From Opitutia bacterium (GTDB lineage: Bacteria; Verrucomicrobiota; Verrucomicrobiia; Opitutales; Opitutaceae): a stretch of 37,718 nucleotides of DNA. The position numbers were made by a program, and so were the translations under genes. Below the pieces are notes generated by a model. That model had not been told where the DNA came from. It searched no databases and was given only the letters and a program-made list of their open reading frames with translations. The stretch spans positions 1 through 37,718 of the forward strand of contig CANJCM010000045.1 in assembly GCA_947472765.1 (NCBI GenBank). Direction: 5' to 3'. Shown here piece after piece: positions 14,713-24,006 of the stretch (positions are counted from its first letter, which is position 1; every line of letters begins with the position of its first letter).

Positions 14713-17511
14713 ATGAAGAAGAATTCAATTCCCGCTTTGGCTCCCAGACTTCGTCCTGATGCCCGCCGGGTCGGCTTGGGTGCATGGTTGATTCTCGGGT
14801 CGGCGTACCTCTCCGGTGTCTCCGCGGCATTCGGTGCCGACGCGTTTCCCGATGAGGCGGTGGCTGCTTTCACCGATCGCCACTGCTCGAGCTGTCACAA
14901 CGACGTCGACAAGGAGGGAGGCCTCGATCTGACCTCGCTGCCCTATAGTCCGTCGGATGCGGAGAATTTCCTGACCTGGGTGAAGGTTCACGACCGCGTC
15001 CGGTCAGGCGAAATGCCGCCGAAGGAAAAGAAGCGCCCGGAAGCGGCCGAGCTGGCGACCTTCGTCAAGAATGTCTCCACCTCGCTCATCACCGCGGAAG
15101 AGGAGACGACCCGTCGAATCGGTCGCGCGACCCGTCGCCGCCTCAACCGCAACGAATACGAGAACTCCCTCCGCGACCTGCTGCACGCCCCCTGGCTGCT
15201 GATCAAGGAGCAGCTTCCCGAAGACGGTGAGGCCGCTCACTTCAACAAGGTCAGCCGCGCCCTGGACGTCTCCTACGTCCACATGTCGCGGTACATGAGC
15301 GCCGCCGACTACGCCATGCGCCAGGTGCTGGCGGTGAAGTTTGCGCAGCCGCCCACGACGAAGAAGCGGTATTGGGCCCGCGACAATTTTGCGTTCACCA
15401 ACCAGGATGGAAATCCGGACCGCGGCCGTTTCCCGATTCTCAATTCCGCGCCCGACATTCCCGCCCTCACCCGGATGGCGCCGCTCACGGTGGGCGACGC
15501 GGATCCGGAAAAACAGGCGCAGGAAGCCATGGCTTGGACGGCCAGCCACTTTCAGACCGGCTTCCAGTCGTCGTGGAACGTGTTCCGCGCGCCGGTCACG
15601 GGTCGCTACAATATCAGTTTCAACGGTTATACCATTTGGGTTGGGCCGAACGGAACGCGCCGCCCGACGGTTTCATATCTCGGCATCACGCCGAAGGACG
15701 GCGATCCCCGCGCGATCGCACTGCTCCCGCCGGAGTGGCATCGTCCGAACCACGCGGACGTCACGACGGGCCGTCGCTACGAACCGGTTCACGTCTACGC
15801 CAAGGTCGGTGCGACCGCGGCGTCGCGGATCGCGCAGTTCGACCTCACCCCCGAGCCGACCGTCCATGAGTTCAAGGACGTCCTGCTGATGGCGAACCAG
15901 AACATCATCATGGATGCGGTGCGCTTCTTCCGCTCCCGCCCGGGCTTCACGGCCATCGACCATTACACGAACAAGCTCGCGCAGCGCGACGGCATGCCTG
16001 GCGTCGCGTTTCGCTGGATGGACGTCGAGGGCCCGCTCTACGACGAGGAGACCACGGCCGGGTATAAATCCCTCTTTGGCGATCTTCCGCTGAAGAAGGT
16101 CGAGAATGGCAGGCGTGGCGTCGAGGTGGAGGTCATCAGCACCGGCGGTGGCCGGGGCGGACGCGGCCCGGCCCGCGGCGGCGCCCCGGTGCTAGCGACG
16201 CTGGTGGAGGTTGAAACCCCTAATCCGGACGCCGACGCCGATCGCCTGATTCGCGCTTTCCTGGCTCGCGCCTATCGCCGCCCGGCGGACGAACGCGAGG
16301 CCCGGCGTTTCCTGACTCTCTTCCAGGATCGTTATCAAGCCGGTCTCGGTTTCGCCGGCTCGATGCTGGCCAGCTACACCGCGATTCTCGCTTCGCAGGA
16401 ATTCGTCTATCTCGATGAGAAGCCGGGCCGCCTGGACGATCACGCTCTGGCGACCCGCCTTGCCCTGTTCCTCTGGAATTCCCAGCCCGACCAGGCCCTG
16501 CGTGAACGCGCGGCCAAGGGTGAACTGCACCAGCCCGGCGTTTTGAGGGCCGAGACAGATCGCATGCTGAATGATCCGAAGTCCGGGCGGATGGTGGAGG
16601 CGTTTCTGGATTACTGGCTCGAGGTGCGAAAGATGTACGACACGACGCCGGACATCGCGCTCCACAACGACTATTACCTCGACGATGCGTTGCTCGAGGC
16701 GGCCGTCGACGAGTCACGGCTCTTCTTCACCGAGCTCCTGAAGAACGACATGCCGGCGAGCAACATCGTCGACTCCGAATTTACCTTCCTCAATGACCGC
16801 CTGGCGTTGCATTACGGCGTTCCCGGGGTCGACGGTGTGAAGATGCGCCGGGTGGCGCTGCCGGCCGACAGCGTCCGCGGCGGCGTCATGACCCAGGCGA
16901 TCGTGCTGAAGGTCACGGCCAACGGCACGACGACGTCGCCGGTCTTGCGCGGGAAGTGGATCATGGAGCGCGTGGTCGGTTACGACGTGCCGGCCCCGCC
17001 CGCAGCGGTTCCGGCGGTCGAGCCCGACATTCGCGGCGCGGTGACGATTCGCCAGCAACTCGACAAGCATCGCGCGGACGAGAGCTGCGCGGCCTGCCAT
17101 CGCAAGATCGATCCGCCGGGCTTTGCCCTGGAGGCGTTCGACGTGATGGGCGCCTGGCGCGATCGCTATCGCGCGGTGGCTTCCTCCGGCCAGACGCCGG
17201 AACGCGGCTTCGGTCAGAACGGCTGGCCGCTGGCGTTCTATTTCGGGCTGCCGGTCGATCCGAGCGGCGCGACGGCGGATGGACGGCCCTTCAAGGATGT
17301 CCGCGAGCTGAAGCAACTGTTGCTGCAGGACGAGGAAGGCATTGCCCGCAATTTTGCGAAGCAGCTTTCGGTTTTCGCGACCGGCGCTCCGGTGCGTTTC
17401 AGCGACCGCGCCAAAATCGACCGGATCCTGCAGAAGACCGCGTCGAGCAAGCATGGCCTCCGCTCGATTCTGAACGAGCTTGTCCAAAGTGACCTCTTCC
17501 TGAACAAGTAA
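14713..17511 (+). CDS. Exported haem-binding PSCyt1/DUF1592-DUF1588-DUF1585 protein
   Basis: A large planctomycete/verrucomicrobial type cytochrome-like protein of 932 residues. A signal peptide or anchor is at residues 20-42. The first c-type haem motif, CSSCH, is at 58-62 (PSCyt1) and includes the typical GEMPPK stretch. DUF1587-like sequence follows (RRLNRNEYENSLRDLL), then DUF1595/DUF1592 (DRLIRAFLARAYRRPADEREARRF, RLALFLWNSQPDQAL). DUF1588 and DUF1585 come last, with a second Cys-x2-Cys-His, CAACH at 792-796, in CAACHRKIDPPGFALEAFD. An Arg/Gly-rich linker sits near residues 478-492. The substrate of this family is not established; electron transfer linked to degradation of complex organics is commonly suggested. 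The DUF1552 gene follows 59 bp later. Confidence 0.88.
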   Translation: MKKNSIPALAPRLRPDARRVGLGAWLILGSAYLSGVSAAFGADAFPDEAVAAFTDRHCSSCHNDVDKEGGLDLTSLPYSPSDAENFLTWVKVHDRVRSGEMPPKEKKRPEAAELATFVKNVSTSLITAEEETTRRIGRATRRRLNRNEYENSLRDLLHAPWLLIKEQLPEDGEAAHFNKVSRALDVSYVHMSRYMSAADYAMRQVLAVKFAQPPTTKKRYWARDNFAFTNQDGNPDRGRFPILNSAPDIPALTRMAPLTVGDADPEKQAQEAMAWTASHFQTGFQSSWNVFRAPVTGRYNISFNGYTIWVGPNGTRRPTVSYLGITPKDGDPRAIALLPPEWHRPNHADVTTGRRYEPVHVYAKVGATAASRIAQFDLTPEPTVHEFKDVLLMANQNIIMDAVRFFRSRPGFTAIDHYTNKLAQRDGMPGVAFRWMDVEGPLYDEETTAGYKSLFGDLPLKKVENGRRGVEVEVISTGGGRGGRGPARGGAPVLATLVEVETPNPDADADRLIRAFLARAYRRPADEREARRFLTLFQDRYQAGLGFAGSMLASYTAILASQEFVYLDEKPGRLDDHALATRLALFLWNSQPDQALRERAAKGELHQPGVLRAETDRMLNDPKSGRMVEAFLDYWLEVRKMYDTTPDIALHNDYYLDDALLEAAVDESRLFFTELLKNDMPASNIVDSEFTFLNDRLALHYGVPGVDGVKMRRVALPADSVRGGVMTQAIVLKVTANGTTTSPVLRGKWIMERVVGYDVPAPPAAVPAVEPDIRGAVTIRQQLDKHRADESCAACHRKIDPPGFALEAFDVMGAWRDRYRAVASSGQTPERGFGQNGWPLAFYFGLPVDPSGATADGRPFKDVRELKQLLLQDEEGIARNFAKQLSVFATGAPVRFSDRAKIDRILQKTASSKHGLRSILNELVQSDLFLNK

Positions 17512-17570
17512 GGCGCTGTTTCCCACCCGGCGCCTGCCCCAGTTTACGACCGCCAGCAGAGAAAAATCCC

Positions 17571-18920
17571 ATGAAAAATCCGCCGAATTCGCCGAACGCG
17601 TACGGACCGTACATTGCCACCCGCCGCCCGCTTTCCCGGCGGCACTTCCTGCGCGGCACGGGCGTGGCCCTCTCGCTGCCGTTTCTCGATGCCATGCTGC
17701 CGACGTTTGCGCGGGCCCAGCAGTCATCCTCGCCGCTGGCGCCGAATGCGACTCCGCGCCGGATGTTTGGCGTGATCACGAACCTTGGCATGGTGCCGCG
17801 CGAGTTCGTGCCCACGGGCGCCGGCCGCGATTACAAGGCCTCGCCGTACCTCGAGGTGCTCAAGGAGCATCGCAACGACTTGACGGTCTTCACCGGCGTC
17901 TCCCTTCCGAACGTGGGCGGCAGCCATCCGACCGAGCTGGCTTTCCTCACGGGCGCGCCGAATCCGGGCAGCAGTTCGTTCAAGAATACGATCTCGCTCG
18001 ATCAGCTCGTGGCGGAGGCGATCGGCGTGCAGACGCGGTTTCCCTCCCTGACCCTGGCGGTGAACGGCAACACGAGTCTGTCGTGGACGGGCAGCGGTGT
18101 CGCGATCCCGCCCGAGCAGAAAGCGGCGGAAGTCTTCAAGCAGTTGTTCGTGCAGGGTTCCCCGGATGAAGTGGAGGCCCAGGTGCTGAAGCTCGGCACC
18201 GGTCGCAGTATTCTCGATACCATCGCCGGACAAGTGAAGGATCTGGAGCGCGACTTGGGCACGCCCGACCGCGAGCGCATCGATCAATTCCTGACCAGCG
18301 TCCGCGCCCTCGAGAACCGGCTGCAGGTTTCGCAAGGCTGGGAGAAGAAGCCGAAGCCGGTCGTGAAGGTCGCCGCGCCGGTCGACGTCGCCAGCCCCAC
18401 GCAGTTCATCGAGAAGATCAAGGTCATGTACGATCTCGTTCGCCTCGTGTTCGAGACGGATTCGAGCCGCGCCGTCACGCTCTTCATCAATGCCGCCAGC
18501 ACGGGGGTGGTCGACAGCCCGCTCGATACCGCGATCACCGAAGGCTACCACGGACTCTCCCACCACGGTAAGTCCGAGGAGAAGCTCGGCCAGTTGAAGG
18601 CGCTCGACATGGGCCAGCTCCGCAAACTGAACGACCTGCTCACCGGCCTGAAGTCGGTGAAGGAGCAGAACGAGTCGCTCCTCGACCGCACGATGATCCT
18701 CTACGGCTCGAACCTCAGCGACGGCAATTCCCACGTCACGCTCAACCTCCCGGTCATCTTCGCGGGTGGCGGCTTCAAACATGGCCAGCACCTCGTGTTC
18801 GACACGGTGCGGAATTATCCGCTGACCAACCTGCATCTCTCGATGCTGCACCGCCTCGGGATCGACAAGGACAAGTTCTCGTCGTCGACCGGTACGATGC
18901 GCGGTCTCGAGATGACCTGA
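17571..18920 (+). CDS. Tat-exported DUF1552 protein
   Basis: A DUF1552 family protein of 449 residues, the usual partner of DUF1592 proteins in planctomycetes and verrucomicrobia. A twin-arginine signal is visible (LSRRHFLRGTGVALSLPFLD, Arg23-Arg24), followed by a cleavage-like FARAQ near residue 50. The mature part carries family stretches such as GVSLPNVGGSHPTE near residue 110 and GYHGLSHHGK near residue 325. The C-terminal half includes MILYGSNLSDGNSHV, similar to sulfatase/alkaline-phosphatase-like DUF1501 proteins. Tat export fits a protein folded in the cytoplasm, perhaps with a cofactor. The biochemical function is unknown. It lies in one direction with the PSCyt gene, the MFS gene and the TonB receptor. 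Confidence 0.9.
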   Translation: MKNPPNSPNAYGPYIATRRPLSRRHFLRGTGVALSLPFLDAMLPTFARAQQSSSPLAPNATPRRMFGVITNLGMVPREFVPTGAGRDYKASPYLEVLKEHRNDLTVFTGVSLPNVGGSHPTELAFLTGAPNPGSSSFKNTISLDQLVAEAIGVQTRFPSLTLAVNGNTSLSWTGSGVAIPPEQKAAEVFKQLFVQGSPDEVEAQVLKLGTGRSILDTIAGQVKDLERDLGTPDRERIDQFLTSVRALENRLQVSQGWEKKPKPVVKVAAPVDVASPTQFIEKIKVMYDLVRLVFETDSSRAVTLFINAASTGVVDSPLDTAITEGYHGLSHHGKSEEKLGQLKALDMGQLRKLNDLLTGLKSVKEQNESLLDRTMILYGSNLSDGNSHVTLNLPVIFAGGGFKHGQHLVFDTVRNYPLTNLHLSMLHRLGIDKDKFSSSTGTMRGLEMT

Positions 18921-19112
18921 TTTCGCCTCGCTGCGGTCTGGCCTTCCGCTGGACTGCAGCGTTTATTGTCCGGGCCAGTCCGCCCGTGCCAGGCGGCAGG
19001 CCCCGCGGAGCCGCTCCGGTCCAGTTTGCTTCCGCCCACCCCCGGGCGAAAACCCCCATCGCCCCAGCGTCTGACGGCCCGAGCTTCCTGGCTCACCCTT
19101 TACTCCCCTCCG

Positions 19113-20414
19113 ATGTCACTTCTTTCCGCGTCCCCGCTCCAAGCTGCCGTCCAACCCACCCGTGTCCGCTACAAGGTGGTGTCGATGACGCTGATGCTGG
19201 CGATGATCACGTACCTCGATCGCGCCTGCATGGGAACGGTCGCGCCGGACATCATGCGCGATCTCTCGCTCAGCAAGGAGCAGATGAGCTGGGTCTTCAC
19301 GATTTTCGCCATTTCCTACGCCCTGTTCGAAATCCCCACCGCGTGGTGGGCGGATCGGCTCGGCACCCGTTCCACGCTGACCCGGATCGTCCTCTGGTGG
19401 TCGGCCTTCACGATGCTGACCGCGGCCGCGTTCAACTACGTCTCGATGTTGATCGTGCGTTTCCTCTTTGGCGCCGGGGAGGCGGGAGCGTGGCCCTGCG
19501 TAGCGCGGACGTTTGCCCGCTGGATCCCGCTGGCGGAACGTGGTCGCATCCAGGGAATTTTTTTCGCCGGTGCGCATCTGGCCGGCGCGGTCACGCCCGC
19601 GATCGTCGTCGCGATGATGACCGTCGTGAGCTGGCACTTCGTGTTCGTGGTGTTTGGCCTTGTGGGCGTTTTCTGGGCGATTGCGTGGTACCGCTGGTTT
19701 CGCGACGAACCCACTGAGCACCCGGAGGTGAACGCGGCCGAGGTGGAGAAGATTCTGGCCGGCCGGCAGGTTGGTTCGGACCACAATTCGGGCGGGGGAT
19801 ATTGGGGCCGCCTCTTCAAGCACCGCAACACGGTCGCAATCTGCCTGGCCTACATGCCCACCAGTGCCGCGTTCTATTTTTGCATCACCTGGCTGCCGAC
19901 CTTCCTGAAGGAAAAGCATGGCTTTTCCTCGATGACGCTGGGTGTGCTTTCCGGGCTGCCGCTCTTCCTCGCCGTCTTTGGCGATATTTTCGGCGGCGTG
20001 GCGACGGATTCCGCGGTGCGCCGCTTCGGGCTGAAGTTGGGCCGCATTGGCGTCGGGGTGGTGGGTAATCTGCTCGCCGGGGGCTGCATGTTTCTCGCGG
20101 CCTACGTCTCGCAGCCGATCCTGGCGGCCGTTTTCCTCTCCCTGGCCGTCGCCGCCGCGATGTTCACGCTCGGTGCGGCTTGGGGAACCTGCCTCGATAT
20201 TGGCGGAGAGCACGTCGGGGTGGTCAGTGCCGCCATGAATACGGCAGGTCAGGTGGCCAGCATTCCCTCGCCGCTGCTCGTCACCTATCTGGTTTCCCGC
20301 TTCAGCGACTGGAATGCGCCCCTGTATGTCATGGGCGCATTTTTCGTCTTCGGCGCCGTGAACTGGCTTTTGATTGATCCCCGCAAACCGGTATTCGGTC
20401 CCGCCGCCGTCTGA
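19113..20414 (+). CDS. MFS transporter, ACS (anion:cation symporter) family
   Basis: Inner-membrane carrier of 433 residues with about 12 membrane segments. The first segment reads MTLMLAMITYLDRACMGTVAP, and the family loop is WWADRLGTRSTL with RFLFGAGEAGAWPCVARTFARW, typical of hexuronate/glucarate-type ACS porters. A longer frame starts at 18966, but the ATG at 19113 sits shortly before the first helix and omits a Pro/Arg-rich tail that looks non-coding. It is placed between DUF1552 and the TonB receptor. An organic-anion or sugar-acid substrate is inferred from the family, not shown. A run of seven T at 20507-20513 lies after the gene without a clear stem. Confidence 0.88.
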   Translation: MSLLSASPLQAAVQPTRVRYKVVSMTLMLAMITYLDRACMGTVAPDIMRDLSLSKEQMSWVFTIFAISYALFEIPTAWWADRLGTRSTLTRIVLWWSAFTMLTAAAFNYVSMLIVRFLFGAGEAGAWPCVARTFARWIPLAERGRIQGIFFAGAHLAGAVTPAIVVAMMTVVSWHFVFVVFGLVGVFWAIAWYRWFRDEPTEHPEVNAAEVEKILAGRQVGSDHNSGGGYWGRLFKHRNTVAICLAYMPTSAAFYFCITWLPTFLKEKHGFSSMTLGVLSGLPLFLAVFGDIFGGVATDSAVRRFGLKLGRIGVGVVGNLLAGGCMFLAAYVSQPILAAVFLSLAVAAAMFTLGAAWGTCLDIGGEHVGVVSAAMNTAGQVASIPSPLLVTYLVSRFSDWNAPLYVMGAFFVFGAVNWLLIDPRKPVFGPAAV

Positions 20415-20538
20415 GTATTGCGATTTCCAAACGATTAGCCCCACCCACACCGTCGCTCAGTCGCTCATCCTGACCTTTGGACGGTTTGGCGCCCGACCAG
20501 GCCGGCTTTTTTTATCTGCAGACAACCCTACCGACACC

Positions 20539-23500
20539 ATGACACTGCCAAGCATTAGATCCCTGTTACTTGCCGCTGCCGCCACCCTGGCGTCCAGCGT
20601 TTCCTATGGACAAGCCGCCCCGGCCGCCGCCCGATCGGGCGCGGAGGACGCGGTCAAACTCGATCCGTTCAGCGTGAGCGCCGACTCGGATGTCGGTTTC
20701 GTCGCCGCGAGTTCTCTCGCCGGCGGCCGCATCGCGACGGCGCTGAAGGACACCCCGGTGGCCTATTCGGTCATCACGAAGGAGTTCATCGACGCGTTCA
20801 ACGTGACTGATGTCGTCGAGGCCGCTCAGTGGTCGACGAACACCAATCAGAACGAAGCCGACGGTGGCACGCGCATGTACGGCAATTCCTCGGCCACGAT
20901 GGTCCGCATGCGCGGCATCAAGATGGGCCTGCCGACCCGCAATTTCTTCACGATCAGCCGCACGGCCGATTCGTATAACATCGATCGCGTCGACATGGCG
21001 CGCGGTCCGAACTCGGTGCTCTTCGGCGCCGGCGGCGTCGCGGGCACGATGAACTCACTGACGAAGCAGGCCGAGCCCGGCCGCCAGTTTTCCGAGCTGC
21101 AGTTGCGGCTGGGCAGCTACGGCCGCTATCGTGTCACGGCCGACGTCAATCAGCCGGTCAACGAACGGATCGCGGTGCGCGCGAATGTCCTCTTCGACGA
21201 GGGCGGAACCTGGCGCCACGACGAGTGGAACGAGAAGCGGGCGATTACCCTCGCGGGCAAATTCAACATCACGCCCAAGCTCTCCCTCCGCGCGGAGTTT
21301 GAATATTTCAAGAACCTCGATGGCACGATGAGCGCCTCGATCCGTGACAACCTGTCCGCGTGGGATGGCATGACGACGTTCTCGGCGTATCCCGCCAACG
21401 GCGCCACCGTGCCGATGACCGCGGCGCAGCTCGCTGCCGCCGGCCTCGTGGTCACTCCCCAGCGCTTCGTCGAAAGCGCCGAGTGGGGCCATACGTTCCT
21501 GAACTTCCAGAATCGTTACGCCACCAAGGGCGTGCAGCAGAATAACACCCTCTCGAATACGAACCAGATCAACGGCGTGCAGGTACGCACCGTGGGCTTT
21601 AACCTCAACCGTCAGGCCCTCGTCGATGGCGAGGACGGCGTGCCGACTTCCCGTTGGAACCGCGCCAGCGGCGGATCGCCGTTCTGGACGATGCCCACGC
21701 GCGAGGACACCTCGATCTGGACGAACCGCTCGCTCCCGCTCGCGACCGCCCGGGGCGGCGATGCCTCGCTTTATCTGAACTACACGCCGACGCAGGAGCT
21801 TTACTTCGAAGTCGCCGCGACCGCCAGTACCTCGAAGCAGTTCGGTGAGAACACCCAGCGTCGTGGTCTCCTCGACATGTATCTCGACGTGAACCGGACG
21901 CTGCCCGACGGCTCGCCCAATCCGACGTTCCTCAAGCCCTACATCGACGTCTTCAATTATCGGACCCATCGCAATTACGACATCGAGCAGGTCCGTGCCC
22001 AGGCCATCTACAAAAAGGACACCCGCGTCGGCCGCCTCCAGTTCTCCGGCATTGTCGGCATGAACCTCCAGCGGCTCGAGGCCAAGGGTCAGTCGATGTT
22101 GCTCCCGTTGAAGAGCATCGCCCAGGACGCCCGTTCGTGGACCGACGTCGCCGAGTTCAGTGAATACGGCGCGTACACGCGTTACACTTTCAACGATGGC
22201 TCGTCCCGCGTCTGGCGCGACAACAGCAACGCCGATGTCCGCACCTACAACCCGCAGAACGGCATCGTCGAGGTCGTCCGTCCGACGTTCATGTACGACA
22301 CGAAGCGCCAGGAGAACAACTATGTCGGCTGGCAGCGGTTCAAGTTCTTCCAGACCGCTGGCAACTTCGATCTCTTCAAGAATCGCGTGGTTCTGATCGG
22401 TGCGTTCCGCCGTGACTTCACCAGCATCTACACGCGTCGCGTGAAGTTCCCTGGCGATAACCCCGCCGGCTGGGATGGCACGACCCGTGCCTGGAAGCCG
22501 GACGCGCCGGCCGATTACTACAAGCTCACCTACCAGATCAAGGATGCGACCGGCAAGGTCCTCGATCAGACCGCGCTGCCTGCAACGAGCCGTCCTCGCG
22601 GACGCACGTCCACGAATGCCAATATCGGCTTCGCCCAGTACGCGGGCGATCGTTTCCAAGACGACTATAGCGCCCCGGTGTACAAATCCAACGTCAATAC
22701 CTGGACCTACGGCACCGTGGTCAACGTGTCCCGCTGGATCGGCGTCTACGCGAACAAGAGTTCCACGTTCAACCTGAGCCTCCCGGCCCAGCGTGTGGAC
22801 GGAAGCCTCGTTCCGCCGACGTCCTCTCAGGGCACCGACTACGGCATCCGCTTCACGCTGCCGAACAACCGGCTCGCGGTCAGTATCGGTCGGTATGACT
22901 CCTACCAGGAGGGCGCGACCATTCGCGCCGCCCTCGGTGGTTACTCGACGATCGCCGCATCCCCGGTGGTCGGTGATCTCAGCACGACCGGCCGTAATAT
23001 CCGCGGCTTCAGCCAGCTGCCGCAGGACGTCTTCACAACCCTCACCGACTCAACCAAGGGTTGGGAATTTGAGGCGACCGCGAACCTGACGCCGACGTGG
23101 CGCCTGATTCTGAACGTTGGCTACACCGACGCGGTGCAGAAGGATCAGCAGCCCGACGTCATCAAGTGGATTCCCCAGCAGGACGCTGTCATGCGTCAGA
23201 TTCTGGCTGATTCCGGGGTAATCATCGATGCGAACAAAGACGCGCGGATTCCCGACAATCTGAACGATCCGACGAAGATCAACGTCACCAAGGTCCAGGC
23301 CGCCGTCGACGCTTGGAACACCCTTCAGGACGTCACGATTCCCGGTTTGACCGGCCAGGTGCCGAAGCCGACCGGTGGCATGACCAAGTGGACGGGCAAT
23401 GTCGCGACCGACTACCGCTTTCGCACCGGGCCGCTCCGCGGTCTCCGGCTCGGCGCAGGCGCGCAATATCGCAGCGGCCAGGTCATCGGTTTCATGTCCG

Positions 23501-23868
23501 GCGACACGATTCGTGATCCGGCCAATCCGAACAACGCGATCGACGATCCGACGGTCGACGGCACGACGCCGGTCGTCGCCGCGGGCTACATCAAGGCTGT
23601 GGCCAGCATGTCGTACACGGTGCGCCTGAAGGAGTCCGGCCGCCGGATTGCACCGAAGTCGATCACGTTCGACTTCAACGTCGACAACCTGTTCGACGAG
23701 AGCGACGTCATCTACGGCAACATCAACGACACGGTGCAGACCGGCGTGACCAACTTCCGGCCTCGCGTCGGGGAGGACATCTCGTCGCCCGCCCGTCGCA
23801 CGGTGCCCGGTAACTTCGGTTACATCGCGCCGCGCAGCTACACGTTCTCGGCCAAGCTGAACTTCTAA
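20539..23868 (+). CDS. TonB-dependent outer-membrane receptor
   Basis: A 1109-residue receptor. The signal peptide is at residues 1-26 (RSLLLAAAATLASSVSYGQA). The mature N-terminus reads VKLDPFSVSADSDVGF, a pattern common in verrucomicrobial receptors and possibly the TonB-box region. The plug domain runs from about residue 65 to 185 (LKDTPVAYSVITKEF, then IDRVDMARGPNSVLFGAGGVAG). The rest is a long beta-barrel, with a FNVDNLFDESDVIYGN motif near the end and a terminal aromatic, YTFSAKLNF. The frame extends upstream to 20374, inside the MFS gene, but ATG 20539 is directly before the signal peptide. A strong terminator follows. Ligand unknown; the neighbours suggest an organic compound rather than iron. 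Confidence 0.93.
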   Translation: MTLPSIRSLLLAAAATLASSVSYGQAAPAAARSGAEDAVKLDPFSVSADSDVGFVAASSLAGGRIATALKDTPVAYSVITKEFIDAFNVTDVVEAAQWSTNTNQNEADGGTRMYGNSSATMVRMRGIKMGLPTRNFFTISRTADSYNIDRVDMARGPNSVLFGAGGVAGTMNSLTKQAEPGRQFSELQLRLGSYGRYRVTADVNQPVNERIAVRANVLFDEGGTWRHDEWNEKRAITLAGKFNITPKLSLRAEFEYFKNLDGTMSASIRDNLSAWDGMTTFSAYPANGATVPMTAAQLAAAGLVVTPQRFVESAEWGHTFLNFQNRYATKGVQQNNTLSNTNQINGVQVRTVGFNLNRQALVDGEDGVPTSRWNRASGGSPFWTMPTREDTSIWTNRSLPLATARGGDASLYLNYTPTQELYFEVAATASTSKQFGENTQRRGLLDMYLDVNRTLPDGSPNPTFLKPYIDVFNYRTHRNYDIEQVRAQAIYKKDTRVGRLQFSGIVGMNLQRLEAKGQSMLLPLKSIAQDARSWTDVAEFSEYGAYTRYTFNDGSSRVWRDNSNADVRTYNPQNGIVEVVRPTFMYDTKRQENNYVGWQRFKFFQTAGNFDLFKNRVVLIGAFRRDFTSIYTRRVKFPGDNPAGWDGTTRAWKPDAPADYYKLTYQIKDATGKVLDQTALPATSRPRGRTSTNANIGFAQYAGDRFQDDYSAPVYKSNVNTWTYGTVVNVSRWIGVYANKSSTFNLSLPAQRVDGSLVPPTSSQGTDYGIRFTLPNNRLAVSIGRYDSYQEGATIRAALGGYSTIAASPVVGDLSTTGRNIRGFSQLPQDVFTTLTDSTKGWEFEATANLTPTWRLILNVGYTDAVQKDQQPDVIKWIPQQDAVMRQILADSGVIIDANKDARIPDNLNDPTKINVTKVQAAVDAWNTLQDVTIPGLTGQVPKPTGGMTKWTGNVATDYRFRTGPLRGLRLGAGAQYRSGQVIGFMSGDTIRDPANPNNAIDDPTVDGTTPVVAAGYIKAVASMSYTVRLKESGRRIAPKSITFDFNVDNLFDESDVIYGNINDTVQTGVTNFRPRVGEDISSPARRTVPGNFGYIAPRSYTFSAKLNF

Positions 23869-23890
23869 CTTGGCTTAAGTTTCAATCGGC

Positions 23891-23924
23891 AACGCCGGCG
23901 GGAAATTCCCGCCGGCGTTTTTTT
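23891..23924 (+). terminator. Rho-independent terminator after the TonB receptor
   Basis: A perfect 12-bp stem (23891-23902 with 23908-23919, arm AACGCCGGCGGG) closes on AAATT and ends in seven T residues (23918-23924). It lies 23 bases after the receptor stop and marks the end of the plus-strand locus. Confidence 0.95.
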
Positions 23925-24006
23925 GTGATCGGCAGTCGGTCTATTCGAGGATTGCCCGTCGGCGCCCGGCCGGGGAGGAATGGATCATGACGCCCATGGG
24001 TTTCCG

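Noticed and set aside
20461-20538. T7 run before the TonB receptor as a Rho-independent terminator of the MFS gene
   Set aside because: The bases before the T-run (20507-20513) do not form a convincing stem.
21055-22659. 534-codon minus-strand frame inside the TonB receptor
   Set aside because: Antisense to a well-supported beta-barrel gene; no motif.
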